From an uncultured SAR116 cluster alpha proteobacterium (GTDB lineage: Bacteria > Pseudomonadota > Alphaproteobacteria > Puniceispirillales > Marisalimonadaceae), in contig CACMNV010000012.1 of the NCBI GenBank assembly GCA_902615025.1, positions 1-34,119 on the forward strand: a DNA stretch of 34,119 nt, read 5' to 3'. Under the pieces are notes generated by a model, which was given only the letters and a program-made list of their open reading frames with translations, ran no database searches and was not told the DNA's origin. Shown piece after piece: positions 1 through 9,555 of the stretch. The translations under genes and the position numbers were made by a program. Position 1 is the first letter of the stretch. Each line of letters starts with the position of its first letter.

Positions 1-1
1 T

Positions 2-3000
2 ATTATGTTTTTAATGTTACTAGCTGGCTTTTTGTCAATTAATAAACTAAATAGACAATTTTTTCCAAATTTTGATGTTGAAACAATATCTGTTTCTATA
101 GAATGGCCTGGAGCAACTGCAGAAGAAGTTGATAACAATATCGTTCAACTATTAGAACCTGACTTACGTCCAATATCTGGTGTTAAAAAGGTGAAATCTA
201 AATCTGTTGAAGGGCTTGGTTATTCAATAATAGAATTTAACTTTGGAACAGATATGCAAAAAGCAATGTCTGATGTGGAAAATGCGATTTCAAGAATTGA
301 TTTTCCTGATGACACAAAAAAACCTAAAATTACTAAAGCAGAGTTTTATGACATTGTTACTAGGATAGTTTTATCAGGTAATTTAGATTTATCCCAACTA
401 AGAAGTGAAGCAAAAATATTTAAAGAAAAGTTATTAAATGCTGGAGCTGATAAAGTTGATTTAATTGGGCTTCCAGATGAGGAGATACTCATTCAGATTC
501 CTCAAAGTGAAATTTCAAAATTTAAATTATCTTTAAATGAAATTTCAAAATTGATTTCTATAGAATCTAAAGATATTCCAGGTGGAAGTTTTGCAGATGG
601 TTCATTACGTATTAGAACTTCAGGTGACAAAACTTTGGTAGAACATTTTGAAAATCTGCAAATTAAAAGTTTTAATGATGGTGGAAAAATAATTTTAAAA
701 GATATTGCAGAAATCAAGGAAACTTATGATGACTCAAGTATATTACAATATGTAAATGGAAATCCAGCTGTAGAAATTTCAGTCCGTAGAAGTAAAACAA
801 GTGATGCTCTTGATACAGCTGCAATAGTTGAAGAAGAATTAATCAAATTTAAGAAAAATAAATCCAACTTTATAGAGGTAACAACTTACAACACAGCCTC
901 AAATTTAATTCAAGAGAGGATATCTTTATTAGTTAAAAATGGAATTTCAGGATTAATTATTGTTTTAATTGTTTTATTTGTATTTCTTGCTTGGAAAACT
1001 GCTATATGGGTTGCACTAGGCATACCAATCGCTTTTTTAGCAACATTTGGAGTTATGTTTTTTTCTGGTCAGTCAATAAATATGATTTCATTATTTGGAT
1101 TAATAATGGCTTTAGGTATAGTAGTCGACGATGCAATTGTAGTAGGAGAACATTCAAATTATCTAAGAGAAAACAGAAATCTTAATTATAATGATGCACC
1201 CATAGTAGCAGCAACTAGAATGTCTGCTCCAGTAATTTGTGCTATGTTAACGACTGTAGGTGCTTTCCTACCTTTATTCTTAATTAAAGGAATAATAGGT
1301 CAAATAATCATTGCAATTCCTATGGTGATTTGTGCTGTTTTGATAGCAAGTTTGATTGAATGCTTTTTGGTTCTACCTGCACATTTAGCTCATTTTGATA
1401 AAGGCAGTTATTCTCCTGGAAAATTCAGAATTTGGTTTGATAATAAGTTTAAAAATTTTCAAGATGGTATTTTTAAAAAAATAATTACTTACTGTTATGA
1501 CTATAGATATTTAACTATGGTAACTGTTTTTGGCATGTTTTTTATTTCTATAGGGATGATGAAAAGTAGTAGAGTACAGTTTAGTTTTTTTCCTACACCA
1601 GAATCTGACTTAATCATAGCAAACTTTGAAATGTCTCCAGGATCAAAAAAGAAACAAACTTATGAAATGATTAATAGCTTAGAAAAAGGTCTTCAACTTA
1701 CAAAATTACATTTCAAAAATGATCCAAAGTTAGTCAATTTTAGTATGAGTAATTTTGGAAAATCAACGTCATTCGCGACTGATCAAACAGTTAATAAAAA
1801 GGGAAATTATCTTAAGGGTTCAATGGTAGTTGAATTGGTAACTGCAGACAAAAGAAAGGTTAGAACAAATGAATTTATTAAAGTTTGGAAAAAAAATGTA
1901 GAGAAAGTTTCTGGGTTAGATAAACTAATTATTCGAGCTCCACGTGGTGGACCCCCAGGAAGAGATGTTGATGTAAGGTTAAAAGGAAATGATTTAGAAA
2001 CTTTAAAAAATGCATCTAGTGATTTGTTGAAAATTGTGAATACAATTCCAAGTATAAGTGCTGTAAATGATAATTTTGAAGTTGGTGTTCAAGAAAGAGT
2101 AGTTGTTTTAAACAATAGAGGTAGAGCCTTAGGGTTTTCTATATCAGAAATCGGATCTCAAATCAGAACAGCAATAAATGGAAAAATTGTTTCAACATTT
2201 CCTAGAGGTGACGAAGAGGTTATTGTAAGAGTTAAATTAGATCAAGATGACGTAATTAATGGCAATTTAGAAAATCTAAGGTTGGTTGGTCCCAAAAATA
2301 ATGTTGTAATGTTGAACGAAATAGCAGTAATCGAAAATAAAATTCCTTTTTCTTCAATATCTCGTCAAGATGGATTTAGAGAAGTTACCATATCAGGTGA
2401 TTTAAACTCTTCTCTAGTTAATACAACACAAGCAAGAAACTTCTTATTACAGAATGGACTAGTGGAATTAGCTAAAAAATATAATCTTGATTATCGTTTT
2501 GCAGGTAAAGACCTTGAGCAAAAAGAAACTTTTGCAGATATGTTTATTGGCTCAATAATTGGATTAATAATCATTTATATTGTTTTAACTTGGGTTTTTA
2601 AATCATGGTTAAGGCCATTTACAATTATGATAATGATTCCTCTATCATTTATAGGAGCAGTTTTTGGGCATTATTTTTTAAATTTAACTATGTCAATTCT
2701 TTCTATGTTCGCATTGTTAGCTCTTGCTGGGATAGTAGTAAACAATTCAATAATATTAGTTTCAACAATTGAAAGAAGATTAGATGAATTAATAAAAGGA
2801 AATACTATTAATTTAGAGATATTTAAGCAAGCCGTTATATCTGGAGTTATAAATAGATTAAGACCTGTTTTGCTTACATCGCTTACGACAATTGGAGGTT
2901 TGTCTGCTCTAATGTTTGAAAAATCTCTACAGGCACAATTTTTAATTCCAATGGCTGCAACTATTGTATTTGGTTTAGGTATTACAGCAATATTAGTTTT

Positions 3001-3073
3001 AATTGTAATTCCGTCTATGATGGGTATTGGAAAAGATCTATCATTGTTGATAAAAGGTAGTAAAATTAACTAG
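2..3073 (+). CDS. RND-family efflux permease (AcrB/HAE type), 5' end outside window
   Basis: Inner-membrane pump of the resistance-nodulation-division superfamily; it would work with a periplasmic adaptor and an outer-membrane channel, neither of which is in the window. The reading frame is open to the window edge. The first visible residues already belong to the end of TM1 and the NRQFFPNFDVETISVSIEW segment, so only about 10-20 N-terminal residues are missing. Visible hallmarks are the paired aspartates in TM4 (GIVVDDAIVVGE, about residues 371-382), the PGATAEEVD porter motif, and the RPVLLTSLTTIGG segment near residue 960. The remaining length (1022 aa) fits a full RND permease with two membrane halves and two porter loops. 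It ends 8 bp before hisI. Substrate cannot be told from the sequence. Confidence 0.93.
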   Translation: MMFLMLLAGFLSINKLNRQFFPNFDVETISVSIEWPGATAEEVDNNIVQLLEPDLRPISGVKKVKSKSVEGLGYSIIEFNFGTDMQKAMSDVENAISRIDFPDDTKKPKITKAEFYDIVTRIVLSGNLDLSQLRSEAKIFKEKLLNAGADKVDLIGLPDEEILIQIPQSEISKFKLSLNEISKLISIESKDIPGGSFADGSLRIRTSGDKTLVEHFENLQIKSFNDGGKIILKDIAEIKETYDDSSILQYVNGNPAVEISVRRSKTSDALDTAAIVEEELIKFKKNKSNFIEVTTYNTASNLIQERISLLVKNGISGLIIVLIVLFVFLAWKTAIWVALGIPIAFLATFGVMFFSGQSINMISLFGLIMALGIVVDDAIVVGEHSNYLRENRNLNYNDAPIVAATRMSAPVICAMLTTVGAFLPLFLIKGIIGQIIIAIPMVICAVLIASLIECFLVLPAHLAHFDKGSYSPGKFRIWFDNKFKNFQDGIFKKIITYCYDYRYLTMVTVFGMFFISIGMMKSSRVQFSFFPTPESDLIIANFEMSPGSKKKQTYEMINSLEKGLQLTKLHFKNDPKLVNFSMSNFGKSTSFATDQTVNKKGNYLKGSMVVELVTADKRKVRTNEFIKVWKKNVEKVSGLDKLIIRAPRGGPPGRDVDVRLKGNDLETLKNASSDLLKIVNTIPSISAVNDNFEVGVQERVVVLNNRGRALGFSISEIGSQIRTAINGKIVSTFPRGDEEVIVRVKLDQDDVINGNLENLRLVGPKNNVVMLNEIAVIENKIPFSSISRQDGFREVTISGDLNSSLVNTTQARNFLLQNGLVELAKKYNLDYRFAGKDLEQKETFADMFIGSIIGLIIIYIVLTWVFKSWLRPFTIMIMIPLSFIGAVFGHYFLNLTMSILSMFALLALAGIVVNNSIILVSTIERRLDELIKGNTINLEIFKQAVISGVINRLRPVLLTSLTTIGGLSALMFEKSLQAQFLIPMAATIVFGLGITAILVLIVIPSMMGIGKDLSLLIKGSKIN

Positions 3074-3081
3074 AGAAAAAA

Positions 3082-3399
3082 ATGAACTTTGATATTGAAA
3101 ATTTAAATTTTAACACATCAGGTTTAATTCCTGCAATTGCACAATGTTCAGAGACTAAAGATATTTTAATGTTGGCATGGATGAATAGAGAATCTATTAG
3201 GTTAACAATTGAGACTAAAAATGTAACTTATTTTTCTAGATCAAGAAATAAATTATGGGTTAAAGGTGAAACAAGTGGAAATTATCAATATCTCAAAAAT
3301 ATAAAATCAGATTGTGATAATGATACAATTTTACTCACTGTAAAACAAATAGGTCCTGCATGTCATCTGGGAACAAAAACATGTTTTGATAATGAGTGA
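3082..3399 (+). CDS. hisI: Phosphoribosyl-AMP cyclohydrolase (histidine biosynthesis)
   Basis: Opens the adenine ring of phosphoribosyl-AMP, the third step of histidine synthesis, in the cytoplasm. The 105-aa protein has the family core: MLAWMNRES near the N-terminus, VTYFSRSRNKLWVKGETSGN, then the metal-binding stretch SDCDNDTILL and the C-terminal GPACHLGTKTCF cysteines that bind zinc. It is a stand-alone HisI with no fused HisE pyrophosphohydrolase. It overlaps the next gene by 8 bp (ATGAGTGA), which suggests translational coupling. No other his gene is nearby. Confidence 0.95.
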   Translation: MNFDIENLNFNTSGLIPAIAQCSETKDILMLAWMNRESIRLTIETKNVTYFSRSRNKLWVKGETSGNYQYLKNIKSDCDNDTILLTVKQIGPACHLGTKTCFDNE

Positions 3400-4084
3400 T
3401 TTAGGTAAAAATTTATCACCTTCAAATAGAGGTAAAAAACAAAAAATTAGAAAATCTAATAAACGTAAGTTATCAAGTACAAATTGGATAAAAAGACAAA
3501 TTAATGATCCCTATGTAATTGAAGCAAATAAATTGGGCTATAAATCAAGAGCAGCATTTAAACTACTTCAAATTGATGATAAATATAATTTTTTAAAACC
3601 GAACAGAAAGGTTATCGATTTAGGCTGCGCTCCAGGTGGATGGTTGCAAGTCGCAGTTCAAAAAGTACGTTCTACAGAAAATGAATTAAAAGTGATAGGT
3701 GTCGATATTTTGCCTGTAGACAATATCCCAGGATCTAAAACATTTATTGGAGATATTAATGATTCTGTGATAGAAAAAAAGTTAATTGATTTTTTAGGTG
3801 ATTATCCTGATATAATTTTGTCTGATATGGCTGCAAACGTAATTGGTCATAAACAAACAGATCATTTGAGAACAACTCAGTTAATTGAAATTGCACTTGA
3901 TTTCACTTTAAAAAACTTAAAAAAAAATGGAACATTTTTGGTAAAAACTTTTAAAGGCGGAACTGAAACCGAATTGTTAAATATCATGAAAAAAAAATTT
4001 AATTATGTAAAGAATATAAAACCTTTAGCTAGCAGAAGAGAATCTGTAGAAAGTTATACAGTCTGCCTAGATTTTAAAGGTTGA
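3392..4084 (+). CDS. rlmE: 23S rRNA (uridine-2'-O) methyltransferase RlmE/FtsJ
   Basis: Methylates the ribose of U2552 (E. coli numbering) in 23S rRNA using S-adenosylmethionine. The SAM-binding motif VIDLGCAPGGW is clear. The catalytic K-D-K-E tetrad can be assigned to SRAAFKL, LSDMAAN, LVKTFKGG and RRESVESY. A basic N-terminal extension of about 40 residues (RGKKQKIRKSNKRK and neighbours) before WIKRQINDPYV is typical of alphaproteobacterial RlmE. I chose the ATG at 3392 rather than a TTG at 3386, because it gives the overlapping ATGAGTGA junction with hisI. Position just upstream of guaB matches the alphaproteobacterial rlmE-guaB neighbourhood. Confidence 0.95.
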   Translation: MSDLGKNLSPSNRGKKQKIRKSNKRKLSSTNWIKRQINDPYVIEANKLGYKSRAAFKLLQIDDKYNFLKPNRKVIDLGCAPGGWLQVAVQKVRSTENELKVIGVDILPVDNIPGSKTFIGDINDSVIEKKLIDFLGDYPDIILSDMAANVIGHKQTDHLRTTQLIEIALDFTLKNLKKNGTFLVKTFKGGTETELLNIMKKKFNYVKNIKPLASRRESVESYTVCLDFKG

Positions 4085-4114
4085 AATTAGACACAAAATA
4101 TCTTATTAATTTTT

Positions 4115-5563
4115 ATGATTGAAGAAGCATTAACTTTTGATGATGTTTTATTACAGCCTTCAGAAAGCTCAATAGGCCCTGGTGATGCTGAGGTTAAAAC
4201 GCAACTTACAAACAAAATCCATCTTAATATTCCACTTATTTCTTCTGCGATGGATACTGTTACTGAACATAAACTTGCCATAGCAATTGCACAATTAGGT
4301 GGCATTGGTGTTATCCACAAAAATTTTTCAATAGAAAGACAAGCAAAAGAAGTTGAAAAAGTAAAAAAATATGAGTCAGGAATGGTCATTAATCCAATTA
4401 CAATTTCTCCAGAAAGTTCAATTGAAGATGCTTTTGCTTTAATGGATAAGTATAAAATTAGCGGTATACCTGTAGTTGATGATATTACAAAAAAATTAAA
4501 TGGTATATTAACAAATAGAGACTTAAGATTTTCTCAAAATTATAAAGAAAAAGTTACGACTTTAATGACAAAAAATGTTGTTACAGTAAAAAAAAATATT
4601 TCACCTGAGCAAGCCAAAGAACTACTTCATAAGCATAGAATTGAAAAGTTAGTTGTTGTTGACCAACAAAATAGATGTATTGGATTAATTACTGTAAAAG
4701 ATATTGAAAAATCCCAGAAGTTTCCAAATTCTTGTAAAGATGGTGATGGACGATTAAGAGTTGCTGCAGCCACAGGCGTTGGGTTGAGTGGTTTAAAAAG
4801 AGCTGAAAAACTAATCGAATCTGGTGTAGATTTATTAGTTGTTGATACAGCTCATGGGCATAGTAAAAAAGTATTAAATACGATTAAAGAATTATCAAGA
4901 TTTAGTAATTCTGTAGATATTTTAGGAGGCAATGTTGCAACTCGTGATGGAACAAAAGCCCTAATAGATTCTGGAGCTGACGTCGTAAAAATTGGCATTG
5001 GGCCTGGTTCAATTTGTACCACAAGAATGGTTGCTGGTGTAGGATTGCCACAACTGTCAGCTATAATCGAATGTAGTAAGATTGCTAAGAAAAATAAAAT
5101 ACCTATTATTGCAGATGGTGGAATTAAATACTCAGGAGATATAGCAAAAGCGATTGCGGCAGGAGCTAATGGAGTAATGGTTGGATCACTTTTTGCAGGA
5201 ACTGACGAAGCACCTGGAGAAGTTTTTTTATATCAAGGAAGGTCTTATAAATCCTATAGGGGTATGGGATCATTAGGAGCAATGGCAAGAGGTTCAGCTG
5301 ATAGATATTTTCAAGAAGAGATCGAAAAATTAAAGTTAGTTCCCGAAGGTATTGAAGGACAAGTTCCTTATAAAGGACCAATAGAAAATGTAATCCATCA
5401 ATTAGTAGGTGGGTTAAAATCAGCAATGGGTTATACTGGAAATGCTAATATTGAAAGTATGAAAAAAAATTGTGTTTTTAGAAAAATTACAAATGCTGGT
5501 TTAAAAGAAAGTCATGTACATGATGTTTTGATTACAAGGGAATCTCCTAATTATCGACAATGA
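4115..5563 (+). CDS. guaB: Inosine-5'-monophosphate dehydrogenase
   Basis: Oxidises IMP to XMP with NAD+, the committed step of GMP synthesis. The 482-aa length and the order of parts are standard. The TIM-barrel start is [14 protein letters not shown]. Two CBS domains occupy about residues 90-205 (motifs [10 protein letters not shown] and [10 protein letters not shown]). The barrel then resumes with [16 protein letters not shown] and the catalytic-cysteine loop [11 protein letters not shown]. The flap region GSADRYFQ and [11 protein letters not shown] follow. The stop codon overlaps the guaA start by 4 bp (ATGA), so guaB and guaA are coupled. Confidence 0.98.
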   Translation: MIEEALTFDDVLLQPSESSIGPGDAEVKTQLTNKIHLNIPLISSAMDTVTEHKLAIAIAQLGGIGVIHKNFSIERQAKEVEKVKKYESGMVINPITISPESSIEDAFALMDKYKISGIPVVDDITKKLNGILTNRDLRFSQNYKEKVTTLMTKNVVTVKKNISPEQAKELLHKHRIEKLVVVDQQNRCIGLITVKDIEKSQKFPNSCKDGDGRLRVAAATGVGLSGLKRAEKLIESGVDLLVVDTAHGHSKKVLNTIKELSRFSNSVDILGGNVATRDGTKALIDSGADVVKIGIGPGSICTTRMVAGVGLPQLSAIIECSKIAKKNKIPIIADGGIKYSGDIAKAIAAGANGVMVGSLFAGTDEAPGEVFLYQGRSYKSYRGMGSLGAMARGSADRYFQEEIEKLKLVPEGIEGQVPYKGPIENVIHQLVGGLKSAMGYTGNANIESMKKNCVFRKITNAGLKESHVHDVLITRESPNYRQ

Positions 5564-7140
5564 CAAAAAAAATAAAAACACTAAAAAATAGTATAAACGA
5601 ATGTTTACTTGTAATTGACTTTGGAAGTCAAGTTACACAATTAATTGCAAGAAGATTAAGAGAACTTTGTGTATATACAAAGATATACCCTTTTCAAAAT
5701 ATTAATCAAAAACTCTTAAAAGAATTATCTCCAAAAGCTATTATTTTTTCTGGTGGCCCCCGTAGTGTTATAGATAGAAATAGCCCAAAAATTCCTAAAA
5801 TTATTTATAAACTTGGCATTCCAATTTTAGGAATATGCTATGGGCAACAACTTCTTATGTTTCAATTAGGAGGAAAAATAAATTCTAAAGAAAAAAAATC
5901 AGAGTTTGGAAGAGCATTTATAGAACAAAAAAGAAAATCTAAATTTCTAGATGGTTGGTTCGAAAAGGACCTCGAGGAAGTATGGATGAGCCATGGGGAT
6001 CATGTAAGTGAAATGGCGCCTGACTTTAAAGTTTTAGCAACTTCAAAAAATGCACCTTTTGCGATGGTTGCTGATGAAAAAAGAAATTTTTATGGTGTAC
6101 AATTTCATCCCGAGGTTCATCATACTCCAAAAGGAAAAGTTTTATTTGATAATTTTTTAAAAATTTCAGACTTTAAACGTGATTGGACAATGCAATCATT
6201 TTATGAAGATGAGATTAAAAATATTAGAAAAAAAATTGGCAATGATAAAGTCATTTGTGCACTATCAGGTGGAGTTGATAGTTCTGTGACGGCTATCCTT
6301 TTACACAAGGCTATTGGTAATAATTTAACCTGTATTTTTGTTAATCATGGATTGCTTAGGAAAAATGAACACTCAGAAGTTTTAAAAATGTTCAGAGATA
6401 ATTATAAAATACCTCTAATTTACGCTAATGAAAGCAAACTTTTTTTAGACAAATTAAAAGGTGTAACAAGTCCAGAAAAGAAAAGAAAAATAATTGGAAA
6501 TTTATTTATAAAAGTTTTTCAAAAACATGCAAAAAAAATGGATAACATTAAGTTTTTAGCTCAAGGTACCTTATACCCTGATGTAATAGAAAGTGTTTCT
6601 GTTAATAATGGTCCCTCTGTTACCATAAAATCACATCATAATGTTGGTGGATTACCTAAAAGAATGGGTTTGAAATTAATTGAGCCTTTAAGAAATCTTT
6701 TTAAAGATGAAGTTAGAAAATTAGGAAATGAATTAAACTTACCGAAAACATTTATAAATCGACATCCATTTCCAGGGCCTGGATTAGCCATAAGATGCCC
6801 AGGAGAAGTAACAATTAAAAAAGTTAAAATTTTACAAAACATTGATGAAATCTTCATCGACCAAATCAAGAAATATAACCTTTATGATGAAATTTGGCAG
6901 GCTTTTTCAGTATTATTACCAACAAGGTCTGTCGGTGTGATGGGAGATAAAAGAACTTATGACTATGTATGTGTGTTGAGAGCCGTAACTTCCGTAGACG
7001 GAATGACAGCTGATTATTTTAAATTTGATCAAAGTTTTCTTTCTGATACATCAACAAGAATTATCAATGAGGTTAGTGGTATTAATAGGGTAACTTATGA
7101 CATTACCTCAAAACCACCTGGTACAATTGAGTGGGAATAG
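5560..7140 (+). CDS. guaA: GMP synthase (glutamine-hydrolysing)
   Basis: Converts XMP to GMP with ATP and glutamine. The 526-aa protein has the class I amidotransferase domain first: [15 protein letters not shown], the nucleophile elbow GICYGQQ, and the His-Glu pair in QFHPEVHHT. The ATP-pyrophosphatase P-loop [12 protein letters not shown] follows. The C-terminal dimerisation domain ends in the conserved PPGTIEWE. The extreme 3' end of guaA is a known integration site for genomic islands, and here it is followed directly by accessory DNA. The gene is intact, as expected if an element inserted while preserving the coding end. Confidence 0.98.
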   Translation: MTKKIKTLKNSINECLLVIDFGSQVTQLIARRLRELCVYTKIYPFQNINQKLLKELSPKAIIFSGGPRSVIDRNSPKIPKIIYKLGIPILGICYGQQLLMFQLGGKINSKEKKSEFGRAFIEQKRKSKFLDGWFEKDLEEVWMSHGDHVSEMAPDFKVLATSKNAPFAMVADEKRNFYGVQFHPEVHHTPKGKVLFDNFLKISDFKRDWTMQSFYEDEIKNIRKKIGNDKVICALSGGVDSSVTAILLHKAIGNNLTCIFVNHGLLRKNEHSEVLKMFRDNYKIPLIYANESKLFLDKLKGVTSPEKKRKIIGNLFIKVFQKHAKKMDNIKFLAQGTLYPDVIESVSVNNGPSVTIKSHHNVGGLPKRMGLKLIEPLRNLFKDEVRKLGNELNLPKTFINRHPFPGPGLAIRCPGEVTIKKVKILQNIDEIFIDQIKKYNLYDEIWQAFSVLLPTRSVGVMGDKRTYDYVCVLRAVTSVDGMTADYFKFDQSFLSDTSTRIINEVSGINRVTYDITSKPPGTIEWE

Positions 7141-7141
7141 T
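7128..7141 (+). repeat. Candidate att-like sequence at guaA 3' end (left copy)
   Basis: TGAGTGGGAATAGT spans the last guaA codons and the stop. It matches TGAGTGGAAGTAGT at 13240-13253 in 12 of 14 positions. The match resumes (CTGTT) after a 2-base offset. This is inferred to be one end of an inserted element; the similarity is imperfect and could be chance. Confidence 0.35.
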
Positions 7142-7159
7142 CTGTTAGAAAAAAATCAA

Positions 7160-7228
7160 TAAAATCAATTACTTATTTTTGCATCAGAACTTTCTTTTAA
7201 AAAAATATCATTTAAAATCAATTACTTA
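7160..7228. repeat. 16-bp direct repeat pair
   Basis: TAAAATCAATTACTTA occurs exactly at 7160-7175 and again at 7213-7228, 53 bp apart. Both copies lie just downstream of guaA. The role is unknown. Confidence 0.8.
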
Positions 7229-7237
7229 ACTTTTTTA

Positions 7238-7339
7238 GTTTCCAAGTAAATGTACTATTGTATACAACAGTCTATTAAAAAAATATCTATATTTATCAAT
7301 TGGTTTTATAAATTTTGTTGTTTCCAACTACTTGGAAAC
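7238..7339. repeat. 11-bp inverted repeat plus internal perfect hairpin
   Basis: GTTTCCAAGTA (7238-7248) is the exact reverse complement of TACTTGGAAAC (7329-7339). The right arm also pairs locally: GTTTCCAACTACTTGGAAAC at 7320-7339 is an 8-bp perfect stem with a CTAC loop. The right arm can therefore pair with either partner, giving two alternative structures. This arrangement is seen at recombinase core sites and in structured RNAs; neither is shown here. Confidence 0.75.
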
Positions 7340-7511
7340 TACTTAGCAATTAAACCAGCAAAATTCTATTTTTAGCAAACACAAAATTGGTACCATATTA
7401 GAATTATGAAAGTGATAATTTAAGATTGTTATAAGAGAAGTTTTAAAATAAGATTTAGAAAGTTTTTGTTCAGAAATTTTTTATTTAATAGATTAAAACA
7501 AAGTATTTGTC

Positions 7512-8036
7512 ATGGATGAAGTTTTAGAAAGTTATAGAAAATCATTAGAAAGGGAATGCAAAAATAAAGTTCCATTTTTTGACCCGAAATCTAACCGTAA
7601 TGCAAAAATATTTGCTTTGCTTCAAGACCCAGGAAAGTCTGGTGCTGTGATTTCTGAAACATGTTCTATCTGGTCTAACAATGACCCGACTGCTGAAAGG
7701 CAAAGAGTTATGTTAAAAAAATATAAAGTGACAGAAGAAGAATTATTGTGTTGGAATTTTTTTGGGTGTTTCAATGTTGAAATAAATAAAATTAAAAAAG
7801 CAGATAAAATTTTTTGGTCAAAACGACTAGAAAACTTAATAAAATTATGTCCGTCAATCAAAGTAATAATTGTTTTTGGGAAATTGGCATGGGATGGCAT
7901 GTATTATTTTAACAATATAAGAAAAATTCCTATCATATCATCACCTCACCCCTCTCGAAGAGGAATGACACAAATTAATGCTGAAGATAAACTTAATTTT
8001 GCTTGGAAAAGTGCAAAACAAATATTAGACATATAG
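7512..8036 (+). CDS. Uracil-DNA-glycosylase-like protein (UDG superfamily)
   Basis: A 174-aa cytoplasmic protein with features of the UDG superfamily, whose members excise damaged or deaminated bases. Motif A resembles KIFALLQDPGKSG (about residues 35-47). A DPTA box (SNNDPTAERQR) and a WNFFGCF segment follow. Motif B is SSPHPSRRG near residue 146. The NDPTA and WN arrangement resembles a family annotated as uracil-DNA glycosylase-like in other bacteria. Activity and exact UDG subfamily are inferred. It is the first gene of the island behind guaA, is not in an operon with a recognised partner, and has base composition like the host genes. A role in repair of, or defence against, modified DNA is possible but not shown. 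Confidence 0.6.
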   Translation: MDEVLESYRKSLERECKNKVPFFDPKSNRNAKIFALLQDPGKSGAVISETCSIWSNNDPTAERQRVMLKKYKVTEEELLCWNFFGCFNVEINKIKKADKIFWSKRLENLIKLCPSIKVIIVFGKLAWDGMYYFNNIRKIPIISSPHPSRRGMTQINAEDKLNFAWKSAKQILDI

Positions 8037-8045
8037 TTTTCAATA

Positions 8046-8535
8046 TTAATTAATTATCTTTTCTTTTTTCAAATTAAATTTGGCATTATTAACTGCTTCA
8101 ACTATTGGTATATTATTATTAAAAATTAAATCAGCACTTTGATAATATAATCCCATTCTTTTGGTCATCCCATATATAAAGTCATAAATCTCTTCTTTAG
8201 TGTAACAAAATTGCCTACAAAAATGTGTTTGTTCATACATTATGGTTTTATATTCAGATGAATAAGTGAAAATGCCATAATGTGACCAACCATTAAGATA
8301 ATTTAATAGTTGTAAAATTTTTAATTCGTCTTGTTTACCAAAACTTTTAGTTTCAGCAGTAAGATACAAACATTCATTAATTTGAACAATTTCAAAATCA
8401 GTTTCATGCGTATTTTTAATCCTCCAACAATATCGGTATAATTCATCTGGACGAGGTTCATATTCTTTTGGAATGAACCCATTTATTTTTCATTAATTTA
8501 AATAAATCTAATAAAATTTTTTGTTGTTTAATCAA
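8046..8535 (-). pseudogene. YbjN-like protein, frameshifted
   Basis: On the - strand a TTG at 8535 sits 7 bases behind a good Shine-Dalgarno (AGGAGA, 8543-8548). It starts IKQQKILLDLFKLMKN, and the frame then breaks. Downstream sequence continues in another frame as GFIPKEYEPRPDELYRYCW and on through ETKSFGKQDELKILQLLNYL to the stop at 8046. Removing one A from the A5 run (T5 at 8486-8490 on the + strand) restores a single reading frame of about 163 aa. The body (LNYLNGWSHYGIF, then a hydrophobic helical C-terminus) resembles YbjN/TY-Chap domains, a weak assignment. It would be translated directly behind the phosphatase-like gene. A homopolymer sequencing error cannot be excluded. Confidence 0.55.
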
Positions 8536-8546
8536 ATTATGTTCTC

Positions 8547-9044
8547 CTAAAGAGTAAATGAAACTTCATCTTGAACTGCTTTAAGCAGTTCTTCTTCTCT
8601 TTCTAAAATTTTATCAGTCATTTGAACAAGTAACTTGTTAGGTCGACAATAAGGATTTATTTCTTGCAGAATTTTAACCGCCTCTTTTTCATTACCTTTT
8701 CCGAGTTTGTTGGAAATAATTGCAAGTGCTATTGCTGATGAACGACTGATGCTTGCATGACAATGAATTTATAATGAACCATTTTTATTTTCATCAGCAA
8801 ATTGGAGAGATTTGTATATATGAATTTCTCTGGGTTCTTCATAATCATCTATTGGAAAAGTAATGTCATCAAAACGAAGAATAAGTTGTCTTGGATATTC
8901 TAATTGAACTCTAAATGGGTCTTCAATAAATGAATTTTCAATAGTTATAACTCCATCATATACAGTTAAATCATTTTCTCTAGCAACCTCTAATGAACAA
9001 ATATGAATGGGGAAGGATGTTGTCACTAACTTAATATAACACAA
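8547..9044 (-). pseudogene. Cysteine-based protein tyrosine phosphatase, interrupted by TAA
   Basis: The first 91 codons (to the TAA at 8769-8771) give a typical N-terminal half ending RFDDITFPIDDYEEPREI and so on. In the same frame after the stop comes IHCHASISRSSAIALA, the HC(x5)R phosphatase signature, then PYCRPNKLLVQMTDKILER to a TAG at 8547. The downstream PN..LV..D..L.R pattern fits the alphaproteobacterial tyrosine-phosphatase family, about 165 aa in full. The nonsense codon falls just before the catalytic cysteine, so any product would be inactive. The usual Gly of the loop is Ser here (HCHAS). The first codon used is a TTG; a GTG a few codons later is an alternative. It forms an operon with the YbjN-like gene, whose ribosome site overlaps its stop. 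Confidence 0.75.
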
Positions 9045-9117
9045 TATGTAAATTACAAATACCCAAAACTGGCAAAATTTATTTTGAACTTCCCTTATTC
9101 ATTATTAGAATAAAGTT

Positions 9118-9414
9118 GTGAAAAAAATTTTGGTTTTTATATTATTGTTAATACCCCATGTTGCAGTCTCTGATGAGATTTTAATGAAATGTGATGGTAA
9201 ACTTTATAAATTTGTAGATACTTTTATAACTAAAAAAGTTTTTATAAGAAGTAATGGAGAATGGATAGAGTGGTGTAACAATCCAAAATTTGACACATAC
9301 ATCCATAAGGATCGTGGTACAAAGTGTGAAATAAAAAGTAGAAAAAAATATGTTGATCAAAATTTTTATATAGATTTTTTATCTAAACAATTTATAATTC
9401 AGTGGTCCCACTAA
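9118..9414 (+). CDS. Small secreted protein of unknown function
   Basis: 98 aa starting at GTG, with a clear signal peptide (KKILVFILLLIPHVAVSD, cleavage likely after residue 18). The mature part of about 80 residues has three cysteines (MKCDG, EWCNN, TKCEIKS) and alternating polar and aromatic residues, as in small periplasmic beta-rich proteins. I do not recognise the family. Base composition is host-like. It stands alone between the damaged phosphatase operon (divergent) and the phage-like segment. Confidence 0.6.
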   Translation: MKKILVFILLLIPHVAVSDEILMKCDGKLYKFVDTFITKKVFIRSNGEWIEWCNNPKFDTYIHKDRGTKCEIKSRKKYVDQNFYIDFLSKQFIIQWSH

Positions 9415-9508
9415 TACTTCTAAATGTAGTATGTAATTTTATTATTAAAAACTTTATTTTTTTAAAAATTAAAACTTAAGCTGCTGACTACATACGTAAA
9501 GATGATGG

Positions 9509-9542
9509 CACTATTGAGATAGTGTAATTGTAAGTTACAATT
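9509..9542. promoter_or_regulatory. Two adjacent dyads in front of the first esterase gene
   Basis: CACTATTGAGATAGTG (9509-9524) is a 6-bp stem with a TGAG loop. It is followed after one base by AATTGTAAGTTACAATT (9526-9542), a perfect 8-bp palindrome around one G. The second dyad ends one base before the Shine-Dalgarno AAGGAGG (9544-9550) of the gene starting at 9556. The position suits an operator or a translational control hairpin. The CACTAT/ATAGTG half-sites recur at 11102-11124. Confidence 0.5.
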
Positions 9543-9555
9543 TAAGGAGGAAATT

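Larger units (their letters stand above)
7141..7511. other. 371-bp gene-free spacer behind guaA with direct and inverted repeats
   Basis: No credible coding frame is present. The stretch holds a 16-bp direct repeat, an 11-bp inverted repeat, a perfect hairpin and a 10-bp palindrome TTGTATACAA at 7258-7267. No T-rich terminator hairpin for guaA was found. The density of dyads suggests an attachment, regulatory or small-RNA region, but the sequence does not say which. Confidence 0.6.

Noticed and set aside
8076-8092. TTTGGCATTATTAACTGC as a sigma-54 promoter
   Set aside because: The GG to GC spacing is one base too long and the site lies inside a coding region.
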